Source: Chara braunii
Taxonomy: Eukaryota; Streptophyta; Charophyceae; Charales; Characeae
Direction: 5' to 3'
Length of the DNA stretch: 34,570 nt
Assembly (NCBI GenBank): GCA_003427395.1
Contig: BFEA01000041.1
Span: forward strand, 706,583 to 741,152
Each line of letters begins with the position of its first letter. The first letter of the stretch is position 1. The position numbers were made by a program, and so were the translations under genes. The notes under the pieces are model-generated. The model was not told the origin of the DNA, searched no databases, and saw nothing but the letters and a program-made list of their open reading frames with translations. Of this stretch, positions 11,373 to 21,289 are shown piece by piece.

Positions 11373-11479
11373 TGCACTTCAGTCATGGCCTCGGTTTTGA
11401 TTCCAAAGCGATCTCAGTTTGCGAACCCAGTTGTGTCAGTGGCCACGTCGTCCAGGGTCTTGTAGGGCCAGGGCTGAGA

Positions 11480-11737
11480 AGGGAAAATCCCAACCGTTCG
11501 ATCTATCAGATTGAATGGCTGAATTTTGCCGTGCAGAAACCAAAGCGCGCCAAGGCCGAGAAGGCCCTGTAAAAGAGGCCAAGACGGCGAGCCGGTCGTA
11601 CCAGCGCCGATTCTGCCAAAATGGCAGGTATCAGTGTTGAGGCCCCGGCTAAACCGGCAAACATTACGGGGTCAGACGATATGCATCAGGAGGGACCAAA
11701 TATAGCTATGCTAAGACAGTTTATAGCAGAACAATAA
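11480..11737 (+). pseudogene. Possible coding remnant, unknown
   Basis: One frame stays open here apart from TAA at 11570-11572. It encodes a basic stretch (KPKRAKAEKAL, then KRPRRRAGRTSADSAK) followed by an internal Met and MAGISVEAPAKPANITG..., ending EQ-stop at 11735-11737. Composition looks protein-like and could be the N-terminus of a LINE ORF1 or gag, but I recognise no family. The sequence near 11452-11475 also resembles the B-family repeat, which weakens the coding reading. Confidence 0.25.
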
Positions 11738-11787
11738 CTTATTGATTCCTACCGATCTTGCACACAAGTATAAGACCCTATGCGGCT

Positions 11788-11851
11788 TTTTTTTTTTTTT
11801 TTTAAGCCCAGGGTGTTGTAGAGGCCAAGGACCAGACTCGCAGTGATTGCT
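11788..11851 (-). repeat. B-family tailed repeat, copy 1
   Basis: On the minus strand it reads CCAGCAATCACTGC, CTGGTCCTTGGCCTCTACAA and CACCCTGGG, then a short linker and A16 (T tract 11788-11803). The 47-bp body is matched with about two differences, inverted, at 14561-14607. It looks like the 3-prime end of a poly-A retroelement of unknown type. Confidence 0.6.
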
Positions 11852-12014
11852 GGCATCGACAGCAGAGTGGAGACAGTCTCAGACAGAACTCAAGTTCAGA
11901 ATTGACCTCTCTCTTGTATTCTGGATTTGAGTTATGTCTCCCCTCTGGATAAAAGGTAGAAATAGGGTGTTATATTTGTGTGCAAGAACCGTAGGTAACA
12001 ATAAGATTATTGTT

Positions 12015-12060
<46 letters not shown>

Positions 12061-12177
12061 CCCTTAAACTTGCATTTCTTTATTTGGTTCCTCTTGATGC
12101 ACATTGCCCCGTGATTGGAAGTGTGTGGCTCCTGCCCCAACAATGGTGTGCAGTATGTAATACCCAAGGGACCTAAG
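11852..12177. other. No gene seen; long T tract
   Basis: Contains an unbroken T tract of about 42 bases (12019-12060). No credible gene. Confidence 0.6.
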
Positions 12178-12328
12178 GGAAGCTGGACTGGTTTCCAGCA
12201 GGTGCCGCTCCCCACAAACAGATGGAGCAGCCCGACAGATAAGCCCTCAATCCTGGTGGTTATCTCACCACTACTGGGATGGAGGGCTTACACAACGGGC
12301 TATTCTTAAAAAAAAAAAAAAAAAAAAA
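12178..12328 (+). repeat. A-family copy with long hairpin and A tail
   Basis: Core 12178-12227 (GGGAAGCTGGACTGG..., stem GCTGGA/TCCAGC), then a ~50-bp near-palindrome (12241-12290; arms AGCCCTCAATCCTGGTGG and CCACTACTGGGATGGAGGGC), then an A tract (about 12308-12328). The core-hairpin unit recurs inverted at 14283-14385 with changes in both arms. Confidence 0.7.
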
Positions 12329-12350
12329 GACAGATCTTTCAGCGTTTTCA

Positions 12351-12436
12351 TTTTTTTTTATTTTTATGTTTTGCTCGGGGAGGCTCCATCTTTTGGTAGG
12401 GAGCAACACCTGCTGGAAACTGGGTCCAGCGTCCCT
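12351..12436 (-). repeat. A-family copy, minus strand
   Basis: Core 12382-12436 reads GGGACGCTGGACCCAG... on the minus strand with both small stems intact. No long hairpin is present; a T-rich stretch (12351-12372) stands where the tail is expected. Confidence 0.6.
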
Positions 12437-12889
12437 TAACATCTTAGGAAGGGGTAGTTTGTAAACAAACAGGAGTAACTGTTATGTAACTGTGCCACGT
12501 GTCCATCCTACTATAAACATAAGTGATCACCTGAATCGACACGCAGGCACACATCATTAATCCGATGAGCAGCATTGATGGCAGTCTAACGTCATATCCC
12601 TAGTTTGAATCCCTCATCATCTACAAAATCGCTCTTGCAGCACCCGGCGAGAAGGGGCATTCAGAATATGGGGCTAGAAGGTCAATTATAGCAAAACCTT
12701 GGACAAAGTCCGATTCCACCATTGCACTCTATTATGTACGGTTACCTGCACCATATCCCCCCCACGATCCTCATAATCCACGAATCCACTCAAGTGGGGA
12801 GGCACAGTTTACAAAGATTAATAGCCACGTGCCAACCTAATTAATCGCAGGCGTGTGCAAACAGAAAAAGTCAAAANCGTGGCAGGGCA
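12437..12889. other. No gene seen
   Basis: No credible frame, RNA or repeat beyond ordinary sequence; one ambiguous base at 12877. Confidence 0.5.
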
Positions 12890-13000
12890 CCAATCAATCA
12901 CACAGGCGGCCCCCGTGCCAATCGTCACTTCTCCGCCTGCCCCGCCAATCAATCACACAAGCAGCCCCGATGCCAATCCTCAGTGCACTGCCTGCCCTGA
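12890..13000 (+). repeat. 55-bp tandem duplication
   Basis: Two units start CAATCAATCACACA at 12891 and 12946, both with CCAATC and CTGCC blocks in the same order. They differ at several positions, so this is not a very recent duplication. Confidence 0.75.
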
Positions 13001-13181
13001 CCCGTGGCCGAATCCTAAGTTGTAAAGAGCCGCAAAAATGAAAATCGCCAATTCCGCTTGGCAAGCCAATGATCAAAGACCTGAGCGAACCACAGTTGTC
13101 ATGTTGCCACGTGGCCAAAACAGGATGCGGTGAAACCCACCACTCACTTGCAACCCTGTGCATCCAGCTATCTAGCTGTCA

Positions 13182-13566
13182 CTATCCCACCCCCTCACGC
13201 CACCATCCCACTCCTGTCGCCTGCACCCAGCCTTTCTGTTTACAAATCAACCCAATCATCCTTACCACTCGCCCATCCCCCCAATCTACAGCCAAAGAAC
13301 ACAAGAAGAGCTCCAGGAGGAGGAGGGGAAGGGGGGAAGGGGAAGGAGATTGCGCAATTGAAGTTACCACCTCGTGAGCGGTGTCGTTTTTGTTATCGTT
13401 AATATTGTCGTTGTTGTTGTTGTCGTTATTGTTGTTGTTGTAGTTATTATTACTCCCTAGCGTGCTCAAGCACGGAATCCCTCCTTCCTTTCCACCGTCG
13501 CGCACCATCTCATTATTGTTGATGTCGCCAATGTTGTCGACGCTTTTGTTGTTGTTACTGTTGTCG

Positions 13567-13603
<37 letters not shown>

Positions 13604-14048
13604 GAGCAGAGGCGGTATGGGTGTCATTGTTGTGATTGTTGGTGTTGTTATTGTGGTTGTTGACGATGTAGTTGCTGGCTGCACTGAAATTGTTGTTGGT
13701 ATGGCTGCCGGTCGTGCTTGCATCGTTGTTAGCATCGTCCGTGATGCCGTCTTCGTTCAAAGCTTGCCCCTCCTCAAGCTCCTCGTTGTGGCGTTGCACC
13801 AAATTGTCCAATCGTGGCCGATCCAGAAACGCATCCAGGTGGGGGGGCGGCCCTTCCTCCAACCCCCATGATATCTCCACCAAAACCTGCATCACGCTCT
13901 GGAGCCACAGGATCGACGGGATGACTCCCGCAGCAGCAGACGATCGTAGCATCGCCACCGCCAGGCTGGACCGCACACAACTCTCTTGGACGGTTATAAG
14001 CCACTCGACCGGTTCTATCTGTAGATCACCCGAAGTCGCCATCACCAT
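13182..14048 (-). CDS. Asparagine-rich hypothetical ORF
   Basis: A 288-codon minus-strand frame. The track-length start is the upstream ATG; a second ATG six bases on (14042) begins ATGGCGACTTCG, a favourable plant start context. Residues 1-110 are ordinary globular composition (EPVEWLITVQESCVRSSLAV..., then an acidic ENGL-like stretch around EELEEGQALNEDG). Residues ~110-215 are dominated by Asn runs coded by AAC/AAT repeats. The last ~60 residues look non-coding; a GTAAGG near 13270 (minus strand) could be a splice donor, so this may be the first exon of a longer gene. No domain recognised. The frame could also be a by-product of the GTT triplet repeat, but the conserved-looking N-terminus lies outside that repeat. 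Confidence 0.35.
13389..13604. repeat. GTT/TTG triplet repeat region
   Basis: Imperfect TTG/GTT arrays with interspersed GTC and ATT (purest at about 13567-13603). They encode the Asn runs of the minus-strand ORF. Confidence 0.85.
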
Positions 14049-14239
14049 TCGGCACTCAGTTCACCCCCACACTTGTTTTACCCCATGTCACACACCCCTA
14101 CACACCCTAGTCGTTCTTAGTAGTCGTCTTGAATGCTATCTTCCCCTTGCCCAGGCAGTGGCTGGCTGTTGGCCCGTTCTCCTGGTCTTGACTCCTTCCT
14201 GGTGTACGTTGAGGAGACATGGTCGTCTTTCCAGAACTG

Positions 14240-14385
14240 CACTGATTTTATTTTTGTTTTTTAGTTTTAAAGCCCTTGCGTCAGCCCTCTATCCCAGCGG
14301 TGGTACGAGAACCGCCAGGATTGAGGGCTTGCTGGTCCATCTATTGGTGGCAGCGGCACCTGCTGGAAACCTGGTCCAGCTTCCC
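14240..14385 (-). repeat. A-family copy, inverted partner of 12178
   Basis: On the minus strand: core 14385-14334 (GGGAAGCTGGACCAGG, stem GCTGGA/TCCAGC), then the same near-palindrome type (14331-14283; arms AGCCCTCAATCCTGGCGG and CCGCTGGGATAGAGGGCT), then an A-rich stretch (14270-14243). Confidence 0.65.
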
Positions 14386-14560
14386 ATTGATACATCTTGT
14401 AGCTCAGCAGTTGTTGGTCTATCTCAAAGGGTGATGGTCCTCAGTGCTGGTCACACTGAAGTACGATAGTAGGGACAGGGGGTGCGCTGGGAGTATTAAC
14501 GTGGGGATGGGTAGGGTAGGTGGCCTATCCTGTCAGGACAACCATTGGCTGCCGCTACCA

Positions 14561-14643
14561 GCAATCACTGCAGGTCTGGTCCTTGGCCTCTACAACACCC
14601 TGGGTTTTCAAACAAAACAAAACAAAACAAAAAAAAACAGCTG
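14561..14643 (+). repeat. B-family tailed repeat, copy 2
   Basis: Body 14561-14607 is the inverted match of 11805-11851; it is followed by an A-rich tail with AAAAC units (14616-14638). Confidence 0.6.
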
Positions 14644-15050
14644 AATAAGATAGTGGCATTTATGAGAAAGATTTCTGGACAGATGGCTAAAAAATCATTG
14701 TCAAACATGGCTATCTTCTCTTTTTTGGTCGGCGGCCGGTCAAATACAAAGGCCCTTTAGGGCCCAAATTTCCCATGTTGTACTAAATTACTTACAGAGG
14801 TATGCATACACTCTAGGAATACCTCAGGATAAACGCCCATCCAAACAACTCCAATTACAAAAGGTAAAAACATAAAAAATTCTCTTCTTTTAAATCGGAT
14901 AACTTGTGAATGAAATACGGCTTGAAATTTCCATTCAAAAAAAAAAAAAAAAAAAAAAAAAAAACAGTTGAAATTCCTCCCATCAGCTCATGCAATCCTT
15001 CGAGCAACAACTGATTGCAATGGGTTTATCCGTTCGCACTCCAAGCTACT
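14644..15050. other. No gene seen; A26 tract
   Basis: Contains an A tract at about 14939-14964. Nothing else is interpretable. Confidence 0.5.
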
Positions 15051-15352
15051 TTAGACCACCAGTACTTCAGGGGCACTTTTCCGGGGCTGGAACAGCATGC
15101 ACTTAAAGAAAAAAATGAATTGGCGCGGGGGTCTTTTTGTCTGGCGCCGCCAGCCATTTTGCTCCAAAGCCCGAGCCTCGAAAGTTGGGGCTGCATACAA
15201 TCCGCATATTTCTTTTCATAGCGGGGAAACATACCGGCAATTGAAATCTGACTCCTCTCTTCTCGAGTAGTTTGACTTTGCCACACTGGTCTCCAAATTC
15301 GGTACCGAGGTCCCAAAATGCCCACGGATTGATCAATAGTGGAATGGTTTAA
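15051..15352. mobile_element. TTAA-type miniature element A
   Basis: Left terminus ACCACCAGTAC after TTAG (near 15051-15065). Right end has a decayed terminus (GGAATGGT) followed by TTAA (15349-15352). The left ~160 bp matches element C at 15524-15680, including a GCCGCCAGCCATTTTGCTCC block. Confidence 0.55.
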
Positions 15353-15523
15353 ACCACCGGCACCTTTCTCATATATCGGAAAGGGGGCTGAATTAATTTG
15401 CTCTGTGTGCCAGAGAAAGACGAACTGACACGGATGTATCTACGGCCAGCCATTTGGCTGCAGGCCTGAACTTAGGTTTTTTTTTTTTTCAAGTGGGGAA
15501 TTTCAAAGGTACTGGTGGTTTAA
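15349..15523. mobile_element. TTAA-type miniature element B
   Basis: It is bounded by TTAA at 15349-15352 and 15520-15523. The left terminus ACCACCGGCAC has two differences from consensus; the right terminus GTACTGGTGGT is perfect. The junction with element C (15509-15533) is a 25-bp near-perfect palindrome around TTAA. An internal T12 tract lies near 15479-15489. Confidence 0.65.
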
Positions 15524-15690
15524 ACCACCAGTAGTTTGAGGCACTTTTCTCTGGGGCTGGAAATGCGCTATGTGCCCAAAAAACAAAAAAGCACCGTCAC
15601 GGGCCTCCTTTTCGCTGGTGCCACCAGCTATTTTGCTCCAGTGGCCGTGCTCCCGAAAGTTGCGTCAGGGTCTTTTTATATTTAGAACTC
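15520..15690. mobile_element. TTAA-type miniature element C, right end missing
   Basis: Starts TTAA then ACCACCAGTA (15524-15533) and follows element A for ~160 bp. No closing inverted terminus was found downstream, so it is truncated or its end has decayed. Confidence 0.5.
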
Positions 15691-15899
15691 ACCCTACTGG
15701 CTATGCAGCCAGGGGTGGTAAGAGCAGCCATATGTTGCATGCCACCAGATGACTCCTCTCTTGTGGTGGGGAGCAAGGGATCGCGAGCCTTAGGGAACAA
15801 GTCAAGAAATACTTTGAAAAAGAATAAGTAGGAATCTGTAGGATAGTAATAAAGTATAGTAAAGTTATAACCCTTTGGTTCCAACATGTGCGTGGCATT

Positions 15900-16236
15900 G
15901 GACCAAGATCACCCAAACTTATGGAACATGTCTGGTCCTCAGCCTGGTTCATTCTCTTAAAGCCAAGGCAGAAAGAGGCTGAGCCACCCAAACTTATGGA
16001 ACATGCTCAGACCTCCTCGTTCATAACCAAAAGAAATTGAAAAAACTGAAAGTAAACAAAACGATCAAGCCACCCAAACTTATGGAACATGCTTGGTCCC
16101 TGAAAAATCAATCACAGTCAGTCCTCACAAGTCAAAGTAACCAAACCACCTTACTTATAGAACATGTCTGGTTCTCCAGGCAATTCAAAATAAACATAGC
16201 ACTGGGCCTCTCCCCAAACTTATGCAGACTTGCCAG
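15900..16236. repeat. Array of hairpins with a conserved loop
   Basis: Five units. Units 2 and 3 have the identical 20-nt loop CACCCAAACTTATGGAACAT (15985-16004, 16071-16090). Unit 1 loop (15909-15930) is the same plus flanking bases; unit 4 (16147-16165) and unit 5 (16208-16231) are variants. Stems differ but stay complementary: GGACCAAGA/TCTGGTCC (bulged A), GGCTGAGC/GCTCAGACC (bulged A), GATCAAGC/GCTTGGTC (one wobble), AACCAAAC/GTCTGGTT (one mismatch), CTGGGC/GCCAG (bulged G). Spacing is 63-87 bp. Confidence 0.75.
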
Positions 16237-17418
16237 CCTTTGATAGACCCAGTCAAACAAGCAAAACTGTCTTCCTCCCATCCTTCCCCCAGATGCAATC
16301 CCATAATCTGCTTTCAGCCAAACAATGAAACTGAAACTGACATTACACGTACATTCCTTTACTTAGTCAGAATCTTGTCATGAAAGTCAAACCAAAAATC
16401 AACGTAAGGGTACAGGCAGTATACTTAGTCAAACATAGCAAGAGATACCGATAGAGGTTATACTGGGTCTATAGAAGAAAAGTAATGGTTACCTTTTAGT
16501 TTCCTGCCTCCGGAACTCCTCCTGAGTTCCGGTAGAGCTCACGCAATCGGTGGGTTGACTCCCCACAGAGTCTTGTTGCGGTCCTACGGATTGCAATCCC
16601 GCCTGTCGCCTTCCTCTCAGAACAGGATTAGACTTAGATTAAGAAAGGCAGAAGTAGGGGTTTGAGACTCTCGAAATACAGGAGAGGGACAACTCAACTC
16701 TCAGGAGAGGGCCTTGTTGCCTTGAATAGCATGAGGGCCCCGCAATGATGGCCGAATGCGCAGCCACCGGCCAAACCAATGTCAAACTGTTGAAACAGCT
16801 TCTCCTGACAATTCCCCAAGTCGCAGCAACGACCTCCTTCCGCAGAGCTTAGTCACTCTCTCTCGCCGCAACGCCACTAGTTCTGGTCAATCTACCGCTA
16901 CACAACCATCAGCCTGCACAACACAAACTAGCGGGGACCCTGCAACAGTTGCTTGGTAGCAAGCAAGTTGAAACAACGAGAGGCAAAACCTAGTAACCAA
17001 CCGTGGCAGTAGCAACCCAACAGCAGCGCATCGTATAAGCACAACATGTTGGTGCTGCATGTGGTGATAGCTCCACACTTAGGCGGGTACCCAGTCAGAG
17101 CCTCCTTCCAGCCACTTCGCCCAGCAGAATGTACAACATACCGATCAACAGCCTAACCCTCACCTCGCATCCAGCCTCGTTGTTGCTACTTTCAGCAGCG
17201 GATAGCGTTGCCAGCCAAAGGGTGGGTCGAAAGTCTCGCAGCTTGCTTCCCGCCACTCCGATAGGACAGACAACGCACGTACAACAGTCAGGCCCATAGT
17301 CTCACGACTGACCCCACTTCATCTTACCCCGGAGAAACGAGCATTGACCTCAAAGTAAGCCTGCAAACTCCTCGGCCAGACTCGCAACTGCTCCGATGCT
17401 TTGGACGAACGACACACT

Positions 17419-17534
17419 CACTAGCAGGTACTCTTAGCAATCTTGCTGCAGACTTTTACTCCACTACCGATGACATCACTAGCAGGTACTCTTAGCAATT
17501 CTGCTGCAGATTTTTACACCACTACCGATGACAT
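17419..17534. repeat. 58-bp tandem duplication
   Basis: Two units starting CACTAGCAGGTACTCTTAGC at 17419 and 17477, differing at only about four positions; a recent duplication inside the large repeat. Confidence 0.9.
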
Positions 17535-19295
17535 CACAGTCTGCGAATAACTTTTCAACTATGCAACTTGTCCCTTTTTCCACGCTCAGTAGGATAGACA
17601 ATACAACCCGCAGGTAGGTCTTCAACTCCATCCCCCCACTCTCTGCTACTCTGTGCATTGGGGCGATCAGCGCTCCGGCTAACCAGGAAAACCTCCAACC
17701 TCCGTTGCCGGCCTCCGACCGTTCCAGCTGTCGACCAATCTCCCTTCCCGGGGGTTGCTCCTCCTCACTATTCCTGTTGATAGGACGAGCATCTTCGAAT
17801 GAATCTTCCGTTGAACTATGGTGGTATACACCGCTCTCCTACTATGCTCGCAGAGAGAGATAAAGAACAACTAGTTCCTTCGATTAGATCGACATGAATC
17901 TCTCGTCATATTACAACTAAGTTCATCCCCCGTTCCTTCACTACACCACCGTGCAGCTCACCTTCATACTAACCTTCGCCTCCGCTGACTTCCTCACCAT
18001 TTCGACTTCAACAATCGTTCCACCCCAGTCTTGAATCCCCATCCATCCTTTTCCGCTGCTCAAACTCGTTCCCTACATGGGTCAGTCTGCCAGATATACC
18101 CACTCTCCCTTCACTCCTCTGTCGACCCCTACCACTTCTACTTGCAGCACCTCACACCCGTACCAGTCGAGCCACTAGCTTATTGCAAAAACTAACGCTA
18201 CCATTGCCTTCGCCCGACCTTAAAACGTCAGGGTAACACTTTTCCCCGTTGAAATCTAAACACTATCGAGCGAGACATGCCATCTCCCACTTCTTTTCCC
18301 CTCACTCCGCCATAGCTCAACGTGCCCTGTTTTCCCACTTAACTCCTTATCTACCAACTATCTGTCAAAACTCTCTTCAGTTTCGGGGTCGCCCACCCTG
18401 AAAACCCCCATTTCAGATCCTTTCGGCCCAAATTTGACGAGGAATGAATGAGACCCGAGCGTTTTACCTCTCTCCCTCTTCTCCTTTGCCTTCGTTTAGT
18501 GCATGACCTTCTCCTCCTATCTTTGTCCCTACTAATTTCTTACTAAAGCTAGCATGAGATTTGGCTTCGCCCTCCTCGAATACCCGAGTCTCAACTCTTG
18601 CCTCACTCGATTCCATCAAGAATCGAGCGGGGTAGGCGTTTTTGTGCCTACTTCCTATCGTTTTCTCCATTGAATGTACCCGATGTCCCCGGTGTCTAGG
18701 TCCACTTACACCTTTGTTGCCTAGATTCCTACTCCGCCCCGAGCTGCACACTGTCTCAAACACCGCCGAGAGGAGCCCGACTGGTATAGATAGCACAACG
18801 AAGGCTGCGGAGGGCGCAACCCGCCTGGGAACAATTGCGGGTCCTATCAGCCTAAGAAACGGGAAGGGTGGCACTGCCGCACACTACCTACCCTTGACAG
18901 TCATGACTATTCCAACATAAAATGACGAGTACGAAGGCGCAGGCCTACTGCAAAACCTGCTACTCGGGCTCAGATTGGGCAGGTTCCGGAGCAGATTCTT
19001 GGTGATAGCGGGCAAACACCCATTCGAGAACCTGGAAGACCGACGCGGGGAAGGGTCCCACGTGAACAGCCTTGGCCTCCGCCCTGGTGCCCTCCTAATC
19101 CTTTGCGCCAGAATATGGTTCGTTATCTTTCGGGGTCCCAACGGGCATGCTCACACTAAAAAACTCTCATAGCAAACCCGCTGAGGTTTCCTGCCACTCA
19201 GGTTTATTCCGCCTCGTGGGTTGATCACCTACCGGCTCGCATGCATGTTGACCCCTTTGGTCCGCTATCTTACCCGAATACAACAGAGCAAACGT

Positions 19296-19322
19296 ATAAA
19301 AATAAATAAATAAATAAATAAC
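19296..19322. repeat. (AAAT)n microsatellite
   Basis: Five to six tandem AAAT units within the large repeat. Confidence 0.9.
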
Positions 19323-19989
19323 AACTGCAAAAATTTAAAGACAGAGCCGCACGACCAAGTTGAGAAAAATAGGAATGTTAATACCGTCTCGGTCCTACCG
19401 CGCAATCCTGTGGACCGCAAAACTACGGGGATAGCCTTGTCGCCGTTGTCGGGCCCTCAACTCATTGGTTTTCCCTCTCATTGCCCCAATATTCCCGTGT
19501 CGTCACCTGCTAACCTCGATCCCTAAATCTCCTAGGTGAAAGTCCGATATCATAACCGATAGCGCTAGGCGCATGCTGACCTTAGTACTAGCGGATACCT
19601 CCACAAATGGGTACTGCGCGACGCGCGGGTCTTAGACTACTGAAACGCTTCAAAAACCTCATTCTTGTTGATGCCGTCCTACGTATGTATGCACAGGTCA
19701 CAAGGCAAACGCACCAATCAAAAGACAAAAATCCTTTTAAATCCTAGTTTAATCAAAAATAAAAGTATGGTCGGCGATCACGCCGGTTCTTTAATCATCA
19801 ACAAATAAAATCACGTGCGCCTCAAAACTGCGCGCCCACACACTCTCTGCTCTAGTCAACCATTTAGCCTAACATAAACCATAGACACGGTCGCGCCCTC
19901 ACGTGTTATACTTAACCTTTAAACCAAACTTAATTCCCGTCACTTGCAAAAAAACAGGGCGGATACCCTTGCAAGGGTATTCGCACCGA

Positions 19990-20585
19990 CAGCGCCTGGG
20001 ACTTCAGCCCCCCAGTGCGACAGTTCGTGTGCGGGTCCGATAGAGGTGTGTGACCGCGCATGCCCCCTATGCTACATCGAACGAGAAACGCCCTCGGTTG
20101 GTCCACCTCTGCGATTGCAACTGATTAACTTTCGTATTGTGGACTGGTAGCTCGACGGGGATATATCCACCGATGGGAGGTGACAACTCCCGCAGGTGGA
20201 GGTAAAGTTGTACCTCACGTTGACCCTACTCTGTCGTAGGGGCTCGCGAGAGGTATGACTGGCGCACTCGGATGGAGCTGCTTACGGAAGCTCCATGTGT
20301 ATCACAACGAGGTAGACCAACTCTTGCGTGACGCGGTGTCTAGCGCATCGGCCCTCGCGCGAACGAGGGCCCTCCCGGCCATGTCACGCAGAAGTTAAAC
20401 AAAAACAAAGCCAACTTGAGAAACAACTTGAGAACGATGCAAAATAATTCCCGTGAGCCGTCGAAATGGGTGCGCGGTCGCATCGTTCCTTCGCCGCTCT
20501 AGCCAAATGCGTCAGCGGTACATCCCATGGTCCCCTACGACAGCGGCCGGGAGGGTCCCGCACTACGTGGGACCGATGCGCTCGA
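19990..20585 (+). repeat. Terminal segment S of the large repeat, copy 1
   Basis: Direct match to 33338-33712, interrupted here by ~140 bp absent from the other copy (about 20380-20540). It contains a conserved nested hairpin at 20167-20199 (CCACC, GGGAG, loop GTGACAA, CTCCC, GGTGG) and a second at about 20274-20296 (TGGAGCT/AGCTCCA). It ends GCGCTCGA. Confidence 0.7.
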
Positions 20586-20587
20586 TA

Positions 20588-21118
20588 ACGGCAACCAAAC
20601 CCTGACATACAAAAAAAAAAAAAAAAAAAAAAAAAACACGGTTTTTCTATGGATGTAAGGGTGTCACCCCCTGCTTTCAAGTCACCTCCACGGGCGTTCT
20701 TACGTTAAGGTCCGTTGTGGTTGGGCGGTCCTTTCTTTTGTATGGCCCACCCTTACGGCGGCGAATATGAAATCAAGTTGGACTTTTTTTTCTTCGTGAT
20801 TAGGGAGGGGTGAAACGATGAAAACCTTACATGTAAGGTTTTTGTAGTGGTCACGGTGTCGAACGAGACCCTTATTCGGGGGAAAAAGGTAGCTCAGTTG
20901 CTTATGGCTGGTAGAGTACAGGCGGGGCCGAAAGGCGAGGTTACGTGGTTGGTCTCTTGACGAGACCACGGGGCAAGTCCCATCGAGTTTCCTCAACGCA
21001 TGAATCTGGACGTGTTCGTGGAGATGTGCAGAAATCACGTCGAGTTTCCTCAACCGCACATCTCCGCAAACATGTCGAGGGAAGCATGCCCGGTGTGAGC
21101 ATGTAAATACGCACGATC
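20588..21118. other. No gene seen; A26 tract and tRNA-like fragment
   Basis: A26 lies at 20611-20636. At 20888-20923 the plus strand carries GGTAGCTCAGTTG and GGTAGAGTACAGG split by nine bases, resembling a tRNA D-arm, but no T arm follows. A GGTCTC/GAGACC hairpin lies near 20950-20970. The motif CGAGTTTCCTCAA occurs at 20984 and 21040. Confidence 0.45.
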
Positions 21119-21180
21119 TATTTATATTATATTATTATTTATTATTATTATTATTATTTTTTTTTTTATTTTTATTTTTT
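21119..21180. repeat. AT-rich ATT microsatellite
   Basis: Imperfect TTA/ATT arrays grading into T runs. Confidence 0.9.
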
Positions 21181-21289
21181 AATGTTGGAAATCGTGTCCA
21201 AGCATGATTTAATGAAGTTCATCGAGCATGTGCAGAAGCAATTGTCCATTGCGTATCTCCATCTTCTTCGTCTTGTTCTTCAGGGCCGA

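Larger units (their letters stand above)
15900..20587 (-). mobile_element. Large hairpin-rich repeat, copy 1
   Basis: About 4.7 kb without credible genes. Its right part 19990-20585 matches 33338-33712 in direct orientation. The part leftward of 19990 matches 27590-30050 in inverted orientation, patchily but collinearly (e.g. 19660-19990 with 27590-27930; 19140-19290 with 28390-28510; 18300-18420 with 29370-29500; 15900-15938 with 29815-29850). The right end reads GCGCTCGA then TA (20586-20587), the same end as the 27578-33712 element. I infer one family with terminal inverted repeats and TA target sites. The left terminus of this copy was not found. Confidence 0.6.

Noticed and set aside
15900-16236. 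A CRISPR array
   Set aside because: Repeats are imperfect, their flanks covary as stems, spacing is irregular and the context is eukaryotic transposon sequence.
18464-18874. A 136-codon minus-strand frame as a host gene
   Set aside because: It lies in the large non-coding repeat, and the matching inverted copy near 29.0-29.4 kb does not preserve the frame.
20888-20923. A tRNA gene on the plus strand
   Set aside because: The D-arm is split by nine extra bases, and no anticodon stem, T arm or B box follows.
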